Shown here piece by piece: positions 1-7,520 of a DNA stretch of 9,849 nucleotides. A model generated the notes under the pieces. It had not been told where the DNA came from. It was given only the letters and a program-made list of their open reading frames with translations, and did not search any database. Both the position numbers and the translations under genes were made by a program. Position 1 is the stretch's first letter. Every line of letters starts with the position of its first letter. This DNA comes from an uncultured Bacteroidales bacterium (GTDB lineage: Bacteria > Bacteroidota > Bacteroidia > Bacteroidales > UBA932): assembly GCA_937890845.1 (NCBI GenBank), contig CALADR010000139.1:1-9849 (forward strand). The letters run 5' to 3'.

Positions 1-153
1 TATTTTATTTACTGCCAGAGCCGCTTAGGCGAGGCCATTTTTTAACGAACTATTGACTGGTACAACGACACAGTAAATAAGGCTATGTCCTTCGCAATGA
101 AACAAAAAGACTCTAATTCAATTACACTACGAAAGCAAATTCGCCTTGGAAAT
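1..153. other. Left flank, no convincing gene
   Basis: This stretch lies beyond the terminator of the minus-strand operon. On the plus strand, one frame is open from the window edge to a TAA at 43-45, reading ...SRLGEAIF. The same frame is then open again to a TGA at 169-171, with an internal ATG at 85. It could be the 3' end of a plus-strand gene that starts outside the window, or chance. The second segment overlaps the left arm of the terminator hairpin, which argues against it being coding. I recognise no family, RNA gene or repeat here. Confidence 0.3.
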
Positions 154-190
154 AAGAAAGCCGATCTCTGAATTCCGGACCGGCTTTCTT
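154..190 (-). terminator. Hairpin terminator of the PUL operon
   Basis: AAGAAAGCCG at 154-163 pairs exactly with CGGCTTTCTT at 181-190. The stem can extend two more pairs past one A/C mismatch, leaving a loop of about 11-17 bases. It sits 33 bases after the stop codon of the DUF1735-LamG gene, the last gene of the minus-strand operon. Both flanks of the stem are T-rich or A-rich, so it could also stop plus-strand transcripts. The uridine tract is short and interrupted (TTTCTTATTT on the minus strand), so termination may be incomplete. Confidence 0.72.
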
Positions 191-222
191 TAAATATATA
201 ACTCTAAAATACGTTCAGATGA

Positions 223-1327
223 TTATTCTTCCTTCTTGTTAGGATCTGTGAAATCTACATCAAATGATGACCAGACTATATCTGTCCCTGGGAAAGACTC
301 CAAGTTATGCTTGTTTGGAGAAGAGTCCCTCAAGATATTTCCCTCTCCTTCATCAAGCTTCCAGTAGCCTACAAGGCCTTCCGAATCAGGTTTCACGCCC
401 CTGTTCATATTAGCTTTGATAGTGCTCTGAGGCTGACATTTTGTCCAAAGTCGTATTTGTGCGAGTTTCGCTTCCTTACAAGTGAACCAGGACTCGGAAC
501 CGCAAAGGGTAAGATTGTCAATAATATAATGATTTTTCTTCGTCATTCCTCCTGCCTTCTCTCCGTCAATATATGCTGTAACCTCTCCGGATGCGGAATA
601 AGTCAAGGCAAAATGATACCATTTATGCCTTTCAAATATAGGAGTAAGTTCAAACTGCGAACCTCCTGTCTTCACCTGCATCTGACGACCGTCAACATTG
701 GCATCACCGAAACGCACATATATTTCTGTTCCGGAAGAACAAGCGACTGAAAATATTGCCTGGTTGTTATCATACATTGCAAGATAATCCATATTGAACC
801 ATCCCTCAAGAGTCCACTCATCTGTTTCGATACCCCAATTGTCACCTTTCCAGGACGGCATAGGATTTCTGTCAAACATAGGAACTTTCTGGATAAGCGG
901 TCCTGTAAGCAGGTACATTATGCGACTTGTTGCCTCCATAATCTGAACATCAGTATCAGCTGATACCACTTTCAAAGGAACGCAGTAAGCTTCACCGTTT
1001 GGAGTTGAGAAAGGTTTGATGTTAATGTTTATATCTCCGGATGTAGTAGAACCGGCAGGTATCACGCACTCAGTATCAAACTTAAGGAACTCATCAGGCA
1101 AGACCTGATAAGATGTTCCATGCTCTGCATTATACTTGTCCATAAACTCAGGAGCAAGACCTATAGTAGCCTTTATATCTTTTTCGGCAGGACGTGCAAC
1201 CCTCAAATGCAGAAGCGGCTTCATTTATATAAAGTCCGTTCTCCAGTGACTGATAGTTGGCATCATCGCAGCTGGCAAATACAGAAAAAGCCAAAGCGAG
1301 AGCACTGAATTTTATTATTCTATTCAT
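223..1327 (-). pseudogene. DUF1735-LamG surface lipoprotein, frameshifted
   Basis: This is the last gene of the operon and probably encodes a cell-surface glycan-binding lipoprotein. The first part starts at the ATG at 1327 (a TTG start at 1339 is also in frame). It carries a lipoprotein signal ending FASC, with Cys20 as the lipidation site, and reaches YINEAAS. The reading then needs another frame to continue with LHLRVARPAEKD, the conserved strand of the BT_3987-type N-terminal domain (DUF1735). The first frame stops at 1148-1150. The second is closed by TAA just before its ATG at 1224 and runs 333 codons to the stop at 223. In the second frame, residues 4-105 are DUF1735 and about 135-320 are a Laminin-G-like (LamG) fold, with the EWTLEGWF, KWYHFALTY and SEGLVGYWKLDEG motifs typical of the family. 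Related proteins have some 15-20 residues between the EAAS-like segment and the RLAKPA-like strand, so a small out-of-frame deletion near 1205-1216 is likely, real or from assembly. If translation restarted at 1224, the product would have no signal peptide. Confidence 0.8.
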
Positions 1328-1356
1328 ATTGTTCTTCAAATATTTTTGGATTACTG

Positions 1357-2532
1357 TTAATTCTCTGAAGGCTTCTCCCCTTCAGCATCCGGAAGCGGAG
1401 AATGAAGGGCTCTCATGGCTTCACGGTATTTTACATATTTCTTGTCGAATACCGGACGGAACGCACCTATACCTCCTATCCTTATATCTTTTCCTTCAAC
1501 AGGATAAGTAAACTGAGCATACCCTTTAAGCTGGAAAGTAGGCTCTCCTTTTCTAGGAGAGAAATCAGGTCCTCCCGTTGTTCCATAACTCTCGAAGTTG
1601 GAATTAAGCACTGTCACTCCGACTATTTTTGATTTAGGCAGAACACCTCCGAAAGTCTTGAACAGCTGCTCAATCCTCCAATCTATTTCAGAGTAAGATC
1701 CGTCGTTATAGGCCTGAAGCAGGAAGTAGTCAAGCATTTCGCCGCAAGCGCTGGTCAACTTGTGGGGCTCACCATCAACACAAAGTAAGTTGCCTGTTCC
1801 CGACTTAGGGCCGAAGTATTTTGACAACTCATCAAGGAAAATCTGGTTGCGGTCCGCATACGAAGCAATATTTCCACCGTGACCGTAACTTGGCTCAAGG
1901 TCGTAGTCAAAGCCGTTGTAGCCATATTTAGCTACTGTATCCACTATAGCCCTCGCATACTTACGGATAGCGCCTTCCATTTTTGCCGGATCGTCATATT
2001 TTGAATCAGGGTGTCCTCCATACCAGCCCCAAAATTCTGCAACTGCATCCTTCTCCTCCTCGAATATCTTACCGTTGATTTCATATTTATTGTCGGCAGT
2101 CATCTTATAAGGAGTTATCTGCGCACCGATATTATCTACTATGAAGCAAAGAAGCACCTTGGTTCCCTTGATAGTCTGCATCTTTTTCAAATCAGCCTTT
2201 CCTTCTTCTGTCAGGTTCTTCCAGTTACCCCACAGTGAAATGAAATCCACAGAATCAGGGATACCCATCATCTGGGTATTCATATTGGCTCCAGAAGGAG
2301 ACCAGTCGCTGAACCACATGAATGAAACAGGACGGTTTGCAACACCCTTCTCATCATATGTGCGGCTTGCTTTCCATGCACGGAGATTCTCATAATAATC
2401 CTCCCCATGGATGGCCCCTTCAACCCCCTCAGGTTCATAATTATTAGCCTCTGGAGTTGTCCAGTCAGAGCAGGCTACAACTGCAAATAGAGAAGCCGCC
2501 CCTGCTAGAACTACATTTATTGTCTTTTTCAT
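1357..2532 (-). CDS. GH18 lipoprotein, endo-beta-GlcNAcase-like
   Basis: Predicted surface lipoprotein of 391 residues with a glycoside hydrolase family 18 barrel. The signal peptide ends AVVAC with Cys21 as the lipidation site. Strand motifs follow in order: RPVSFMWFSDW (67-77), VDFISLWGNW (95-104), TKVLLCFIV (124-132), the catalytic segment NGFDYDLEP (206-214) and LLQAYND (271-277). By family knowledge, Glu213 is the proton donor, Asp211 positions the substrate acetamido group, and Tyr275 matches the conserved active-site tyrosine. The family consensus is DGxDxDxE; here its first Asp is Asn206. The length fits single-domain Endo H/Endo F-type enzymes that cut the chitobiose core of N-glycans. 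It lacks the DUF1735 domain fused to the barrel in BT_3987-type proteins; that domain is in the next gene. The gene begins 18 bases after susD. Many GH18-like proteins beside SusC/SusD are thought to bind glycans rather than cut them, so activity is likely but not proven. Confidence 0.85.
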   Translation of the reverse strand: MKKTINVVLAGAASLFAVVACSDWTTPEANNYEPEGVEGAIHGEDYYENLRAWKASRTYDEKGVANRPVSFMWFSDWSPSGANMNTQMMGIPDSVDFISLWGNWKNLTEEGKADLKKMQTIKGTKVLLCFIVDNIGAQITPYKMTADNKYEINGKIFEEEKDAVAEFWGWYGGHPDSKYDDPAKMEGAIRKYARAIVDTVAKYGYNGFDYDLEPSYGHGGNIASYADRNQIFLDELSKYFGPKSGTGNLLCVDGEPHKLTSACGEMLDYFLLQAYNDGSYSEIDWRIEQLFKTFGGVLPKSKIVGVTVLNSNFESYGTTGGPDFSPRKGEPTFQLKGYAQFTYPVEGKDIRIGGIGAFRPVFDKKYVKYREAMRALHSPLPDAEGEKPSEN

Positions 2533-2550
2533 TGGAATTTTCTTTTACAA

Positions 2551-4122
2551 TTAATATCTCTTGACATCCTTGAGAGCCCACCAAAGTTCAGTGTTGTCAG
2601 TATCGCCTCCCTGAAGCATACCGGCAGCTGCATTTACATTGTCTCCATTTCTGTCATACTCACTCTTCGAGAAGCGGAGACGGCGCTGGCCGCGCTCTGA
2701 ATCAACACCTACTGTAGAAAGGTTATCCTTAGGAGGGAAGATGTACGGATAGCCGGTACGGCGGAAATCGCTCCATGCCTCAAGGCCGTTAGGGAATCCT
2801 GCAATCCACTTCTGAGTTATGATTCTCTCAAGTTTCTTGTCATCACTGTCACCGTCATTCCATTTGATGGTACATTTGGACTTGTTGGTCACGCTGTAGC
2901 CTTTGTCTGAATCAGTATAGCTTGCAGGTACGGACTTGTCATCAGCAAGATATGCCTCGACTCCGCTTGCGCCCCATTCCTGGAAAGAGAGTCGGATACC
3001 TTCGTTATAAAGATTCTCCGGAGTATCCCCCATATTCCATTTTTTAAGGGCTCCTTCAGCACGAAGGAAAGCAGCCTCTGCTGCGAGCATTATAGGCATA
3101 GGAGCTGTCTTCTTGCTTTCGTCTGAATAGCTGAGACCGGAGTAAGATGTAAAATCACCCTTGCTCATACCAGCCACACCAGAACGGACTCCCTTATAGT
3201 CTCCATCCTTTCCTGACTTGTTCTGGGTAAAATATTTTGCACGGCGAGGATCGTTGTATCCGTTCATATAGGAAACGATACATGCATTTGCCTTTACCTC
3301 TCCGCCCCATGCTGTCTCCAGCTGATAATAGCCGTTAACATACCTGCCGTTAAGCTTGTCATATGCACTATCCTCAATAGTAGTCATGACACCTGCAGCT
3401 ACAGCCTCTTCGGCTTTCTTCTGTGCATATTCAGGATCTACACTGCTGATACGCATTGCCATACGAAGCTTTAGAGTATTTGCAAACTTGAGCCATTTGC
3501 TGTTGTCACCGCCATAAACGCGGTCAACGCTTGCAAGAGGAGTCGAGCCACTTCCTGCAGCAGACTGGAGTTCTTTAATTACATTATCCAAATCATCAAA
3601 CATTGCGTGCCATGCAGTCTTCTCGTCATCATAGCTTACAAAGAAATCACCGTTTGCAACTTTTGAATAAGGAAGAGGGCCCTGAATGGAAGCCACCATC
3701 TGCATCACATATACACGGAGAAGCTGCGCCATCTGGAAATAGTATCCCTCTCCACCAGTAAAGCGCTGAACATTGAACCAGCCAGGATAAAGACCTTTAC
3801 CGCCATCAGCAGTAAAGTACCAGTCTACTGTCCACTTGTTCCACTCATCATCAATATTGAATGTAGAATACAAGTTGTTACGGCTCCATGAATGAGGTGC
3901 AGTAACATATCCTCCAAAACAAGCCCAGAATGTATTGTTTCTCTGGCAAGGGTTTTCCTCCGGAGAAGCAAGACAGTCAAGCATTGCCGGGAAGAAACTC
4001 GTCACCGGCAAAGACTCAGGCTTATACGGGTTTGTGTTGTACTTCGGAAAATTCTTCGTACACCCCGCCGCTGCGGCAGCAGCTACCGCGATTGTCAGAA
4101 TATATTTAAATGTCTTGTTCAT
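2551..4122 (-). CDS. susD: SusD/RagB-type glycan-binding lipoprotein
   Basis: Outer-membrane lipoprotein of 523 residues that forms the lid over the SusC channel and captures oligosaccharides at the cell surface. The signal peptide is alanine-rich and ends AAAGC, with Cys21 as the lipidation site. Family features include NTNPYKP at 29-35, GPLPYSKV at 148-155, the helix NSKWLKFANTLKLRMAMRIS around 207-226, and near the C-terminus the GFPNGLEAWSDFRRTGYP block. These match the SusD-like group that includes the partners in N-glycan PULs (BT_3984/BT_1043 type) more than the starch-binding SusD itself; this is from memory of the family, not an alignment. It begins 11 bases after the susC stop, with an AGAAGAAA stretch as a possible ribosome site, so the pair is surely co-transcribed. 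The actual ligand cannot be read from the sequence. Confidence 0.95.
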   Translation of the reverse strand: MNKTFKYILTIAVAAAAAAGCTKNFPKYNTNPYKPESLPVTSFFPAMLDCLASPEENPCQRNNTFWACFGGYVTAPHSWSRNNLYSTFNIDDEWNKWTVDWYFTADGGKGLYPGWFNVQRFTGGEGYYFQMAQLLRVYVMQMVASIQGPLPYSKVANGDFFVSYDDEKTAWHAMFDDLDNVIKELQSAAGSGSTPLASVDRVYGGDNSKWLKFANTLKLRMAMRISSVDPEYAQKKAEEAVAAGVMTTIEDSAYDKLNGRYVNGYYQLETAWGGEVKANACIVSYMNGYNDPRRAKYFTQNKSGKDGDYKGVRSGVAGMSKGDFTSYSGLSYSDESKKTAPMPIMLAAEAAFLRAEGALKKWNMGDTPENLYNEGIRLSFQEWGASGVEAYLADDKSVPASYTDSDKGYSVTNKSKCTIKWNDGDSDDKKLERIITQKWIAGFPNGLEAWSDFRRTGYPYIFPPKDNLSTVGVDSERGQRRLRFSKSEYDRNGDNVNAAAGMLQGGDTDNTELWWALKDVKRY

Positions 4123-4133
4123 ATTTTTCTTCT

Positions 4134-7100
4134 TTAGAATTGAAGTTTAACGTTGAATCCGATGTTTCTTGTACTAGGAAGCATGAATGAATCAAATCCC
4201 TGATAGTAGTTTGAAGAAACGTTTCCTGAAAGCTCAGGATCGAAAGGAGCCTTGCAGTAAATCATCCAAAGGTTCTTTCCTACAAATCCTACTGTCATAT
4301 TCATCTTGTCGTTGAACCACTTTGAAGGAAGTGTATAGCTTAAGGTGAGTTCAGAAAGACGGAAGTTGGTAGCATCATAAGTATAGTATGCTGCCTGTCC
4401 TGTAATCACCTTATAATAATCCTGCGCAGGAATTATACCGTTATTGATCTTTATTCCTCCTGCATCACGGGCATCGGCCGAACGTTTTGAAACGCCATAC
4501 TGGTCGAGATACGACTCTGTGGCACTCATAACGATACCTCCTATTCTTCCGGTAAATGTGACACCCAGGTCAATTCCATTCCACCCGAAGTGGGTTGTCC
4601 ATCCCATATTTATTTTAGGAAGAATAGAACCGAGATAAAACTCTTCATTTTTGAGAGAAAGGCCTTTGTCTGGATCATATTCAACATATCCGTTATAATC
4701 TCTTTCAAGAAGGTGATATCCGTAAACATCTCCCATCGAACCTCCTTCCTTAAGGATTACTTTTGCATCCAGACCGCCGAACGCTCCTTTCTCAAGTTTG
4801 TCATCCATCTTTATCGGCTCTCCTGTGAAAGGATTGATAACAGAATCAATGAGTTTCATTATCTTATTCTCGTTCCATGTAAGAGTATAGTTTGTAGAGA
4901 ATGAGAAATCACCCCATGAGTTTGCATAACCTACAGCCATTTCGATACCCTGATTCATTACATTACCGCTCTGCGCAGGCATATTGATATATCCTGAAGC
5001 AGCAGGAAGAGCAGCATAGAATGTCTGATTGTAAGTATTTGACTTATAATAAGTAATATCAAAATTAACTGAATTAACAAACTTGGCATTCAAACCGACC
5101 TCCCAAGAACGGGTATCCTCAGGCTTGAGGTCAAGGTTAGGATATGTAGAAGAAGAAGACCAGCTGTTTGACTCACCGTCATAAGGGTAGAATACTTTTG
5201 TCATGAAACGGTCATAAGAACTACCTACAGTAGCATACGAACCACGCACTTTCAGGAGATTGAGCCATCTTGGTGCATTGAACATATTGGAAATCACTGC
5301 TGAAAGACCTACAGAGTAGTAACCGAAAGACTTGTAGTTTGAGAATGCAAGTTTTGACTCCCAGTCCTGACGGTAAGTACCTGTAAGATAAAGCATACTC
5401 TTATAAGCGAGTTCGGCACTTGCAAAAACTGCCTGCGACTGGTCATGCCATCCTTCCTGCTGGGGCTTGTACTTTGTAGTCATATCCAGATTATGGATAG
5501 CGAAGAAGTTAGGTATATCTTTCAGCTGACCATTATAGCCGAGCATCTCATATACTGTATTGTTTATTGAGCCTCCGACATTGGCATTGAGAGAGAAATC
5601 TCCCCATGTCTTGTTCACTGTAGCTATGGCGTCTGCATAAGTGTTGTTCATCTGGGAAGTAATATCCCTGTAGGATCCGTTAGGACCGGCCCATATAGCA
5701 TCCGTAGTAGCATAAAGTTTATAGGTAAGCCTGTTTGTGTAGTTATCTACCTTAACACGTCCGGCTACTTTGAGCCAGTCTGTAATGTCATATGTAAGCG
5801 AAGCATTGAACATATAACGCTTCTTCTTATTCTGACGAACTTCGCGGTTCTGCACCCAATAAGGGTTTTGCATACCCACACCGTCATTTCCGTAAGGCCA
5901 GAAAACTGTGCTGTAACCCAAAGCAGAGTCATAGCGCTCGTAAAGCTGGATATCAGACCAGTTGTCAGAACGAGGGAAAAGATACAGACCAGGAAGCGGG
6001 TTGTAATAAAGACCCTGCGAAGTAAGGTTCTTGTCATCCTGCATTATGAAGCTTGCCCCCATATCAAGGGTAACCTTATCCTTGAAGAACTTTGTGGTGT
6101 TGCGTCCCGAGAAGTTGTAACGGTTATATCCGCTGTTTGGAAGAATACCGTTAGTATTAGTTGTAGAGACTGAAAGATAAGTCTGGTTTTTCTGAGTACC
6201 TGTAGCAAGAGAAACAGAGTTGATTACGTTTGTTCCGGTATTGAAGAAATCACGAGGATTGAAGTTTGAATTTACAACAGATCCCCAGCTTCCGATAGAA
6301 CCTGCAGGATTACCGTATTTGCTCTGCATTTCAGGCATTTGCCAGATTTTTGAGAAAGTGGTGTTGTTACTGATAGTTATAGTAGTTTTGCCTTCAACAC
6401 CTTTCTTGGTAGTAATGAGTACAACTCCGGACGCAGCCTGATTACCGTAAAGTGCGGCAGCTGCAGGACCTGTAAGCATACTGATACTCTCGATATCCTC
6501 TGGGTTCAAGTCCGCCACACCATCTGTTCCCGGCTGGTCAGACATATTGTTAGCCTCAGAAGAGTTTGAAAAATTGAACATAGGAATACCGTCAATTACA
6601 TAGAGAGCCTGATTGGATCCTGTAATGGATTTCACACCACGCATAACTACGCGGGAAGCACCGCCAGGACCGTTGGATCCTGAATTGATGGTAACACCGG
6701 CAACCTTACCTACAAGAGAATTCATGAAGTTTGCATCCTTGACAGCCGTCAATTCATCTCCCTTCATTTCCTGCACATTATAGGAAAGCGCCTTTTCAGA
6801 CCTCTTGATACCAAGAGCCGTCACCACCGCATCGTCAATGAATTCAGCGGACTCGGCCAATGCAATGTCAAGCTTTGCCTGACCCGTATATGCAACTTCC
6901 TTTGTTTCATATCCAATGATTGAAACAACGATCACATCTCCGCTTTTAAGACCGGACAGAGAATATGCTCCATCGATATCTGTAGTGACACCATTTGCAG
7001 TGCCTTTTACCATAACAGCAGCACCTATAACAGGACCACCAGCATCGGTAACTATTCCACTGACCCTACCTGACAAATCGTCCTGGGCAAAAGCCTCGGC

Positions 7101-7181
7101 AGAAGCCAGTAAGTTAAGAGCTGCAAATGACAAAATAGCCATACAGCATCTAAGGGTAATAAGACTAATTTTTTTAACCAT
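4134..7181 (-). CDS. susC: SusC-type TonB-dependent outer-membrane transporter
   Basis: TonB-dependent transporter of 1015 residues that imports oligosaccharides across the outer membrane with its SusD partner. A signal peptide ends near residue 32 (AEAFAQ). A carboxypeptidase-regulatory-like domain spans about 38-115 (GRVSGIVTDAGGPVIGAAV). A SusC-type linker with a TonB-box-like DDAVVTALGIKR follows at 116-127. The plug domain, about 130-260, includes RVVMRGVKSI, YVIDGIPM and the strand LYGNQAASGVVLITTKKG. The rest is a 22-strand-type barrel, ending in the CKAPFDPELSG motif and a C-terminal phenylalanine (LQF) as usual for outer-membrane barrels. No N-terminal extension for a sigma/anti-sigma relay is present, so control by a hybrid two-component system or another regulator outside the window is more likely. 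It is the first gene of the minus-strand operon, and the ATG at 7181 gives a complete signal peptide. Confidence 0.97.
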   Translation of the reverse strand: MVKKISLITLRCCMAILSFAALNLLASAEAFAQDDLSGRVSGIVTDAGGPVIGAAVMVKGTANGVTTDIDGAYSLSGLKSGDVIVVSIIGYETKEVAYTGQAKLDIALAESAEFIDDAVVTALGIKRSEKALSYNVQEMKGDELTAVKDANFMNSLVGKVAGVTINSGSNGPGGASRVVMRGVKSITGSNQALYVIDGIPMFNFSNSSEANNMSDQPGTDGVADLNPEDIESISMLTGPAAAALYGNQAASGVVLITTKKGVEGKTTITISNNTTFSKIWQMPEMQSKYGNPAGSIGSWGSVVNSNFNPRDFFNTGTNVINSVSLATGTQKNQTYLSVSTTNTNGILPNSGYNRYNFSGRNTTKFFKDKVTLDMGASFIMQDDKNLTSQGLYYNPLPGLYLFPRSDNWSDIQLYERYDSALGYSTVFWPYGNDGVGMQNPYWVQNREVRQNKKKRYMFNASLTYDITDWLKVAGRVKVDNYTNRLTYKLYATTDAIWAGPNGSYRDITSQMNNTYADAIATVNKTWGDFSLNANVGGSINNTVYEMLGYNGQLKDIPNFFAIHNLDMTTKYKPQQEGWHDQSQAVFASAELAYKSMLYLTGTYRQDWESKLAFSNYKSFGYYSVGLSAVISNMFNAPRWLNLLKVRGSYATVGSSYDRFMTKVFYPYDGESNSWSSSSTYPNLDLKPEDTRSWEVGLNAKFVNSVNFDITYYKSNTYNQTFYAALPAASGYINMPAQSGNVMNQGIEMAVGYANSWGDFSFSTNYTLTWNENKIMKLIDSVINPFTGEPIKMDDKLEKGAFGGLDAKVILKEGGSMGDVYGYHLLERDYNGYVEYDPDKGLSLKNEEFYLGSILPKINMGWTTHFGWNGIDLGVTFTGRIGGIVMSATESYLDQYGVSKRSADARDAGGIKINNGIIPAQDYYKVITGQAAYYTYDATNFRLSELTLSYTLPSKWFNDKMNMTVGFVGKNLWMIYCKAPFDPELSGNVSSNYYQGFDSFMLPSTRNIGFNVKLQF

Positions 7182-7520
7182 AAATAGGATTTTTATAATA
7201 ATTTATTATCACTATCGCGGTAAAATTACATATAAAATTATTATTTTCGACATATTTTTTCAATAATCTCACTTTGAATCCTTCTAAATTACCAAAAATT
7301 TTGATTTTCAGTAAATACAGAATATTTTAAAATGTCTTATATCTGACAATCATGCAAATGCAAGATTATGTTTTGAACTTCAATAAGAAACTGTTTAAAT
7401 TTTTGTCATCATAAATTTTATGAGATATTTTCGTGGATGTTTTGTGACTTTTTTGAAAAAATTTTAAACTGCGTCTAAATATTACGATATTTCAGACTAA
7501 AACTTACAAATATATTTACG
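7182..7520. promoter_or_regulatory. Divergent intergenic control region
   Basis: This 339-base AT-rich stretch separates the divergent susC and GH123 starts and must carry both promoters. It contains no plausible gene. It is rich in A and T tracts, for example TTTTTTGAAAAAATTTT at 7449-7465, the palindrome ATTTTAAAAT at 7324-7333, and a TAAATTTT direct repeat at 7396-7403 and 7412-7419 spaced 16 bases apart. None of these can be assigned to a specific regulator. The shared location suggests that the operon and the GH123 gene respond to the same glycan, but that is inference. The susC leader could be long. Confidence 0.6.
7402..7433 (+). promoter_or_regulatory. Candidate Bacteroidota promoter for GH123 gene
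   Basis: TTTG at 7402-7405 and TATTTTCG at 7426-7433 are separated by 20 bases. They match the Bacteroides housekeeping promoter, a -33 TTTG and a -7 TAnnTTTG, with one mismatch in the -7 element. Transcription would start near 7440, leaving a leader of about 80 bases before the ATG at 7521. The region is so AT-rich that chance matches are expected, so this is a suggestion only. Confidence 0.35.

Noticed and set aside
15..45. GC-rich stretch followed by six T (37-43) near the left edge, resembling a terminator
   Set aside because: No stem longer than three or four pairs can be drawn before the T run.
307..750. 147-codon plus-strand open frame
   Set aside because: It lies opposite the LamG coding region, which has clear family motifs. 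The plus-strand reading has no recognisable domain and is a shadow.
1148..1224. Programmed frameshift joining the two halves of the DUF1735-LamG gene
   Set aside because: The shift needed is +1 (or -2) and must come before the LHLRVARP strand. The only homopolymer in the overlap lies after it, no slippery heptamer is visible at the junction, and residues also seem to be missing. Deletion is simpler.
4059..4083. GC-rich GCT/GCA repeat-like tract at the start of susD
   Set aside because: It encodes the alanine-rich core of the lipoprotein signal peptide and needs no other explanation.
7355..7384. Possible minus-strand promoter for susC: TGCATTTG (7362-7355) with ATTG (7384-7381) 18 bases upstream
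   Set aside because: Both boxes have one mismatch and the spacing is short, so it is too weak to call among many AT-rich near-matches.
7507..7514. Exact TATATTTG, a perfect -7 consensus, on the minus strand just before the GH123 start
   Set aside because: No TTTG lies at the proper distance upstream on the minus strand, and it would give susC a leader of over 320 bases. It fits chance in an AT-rich region.
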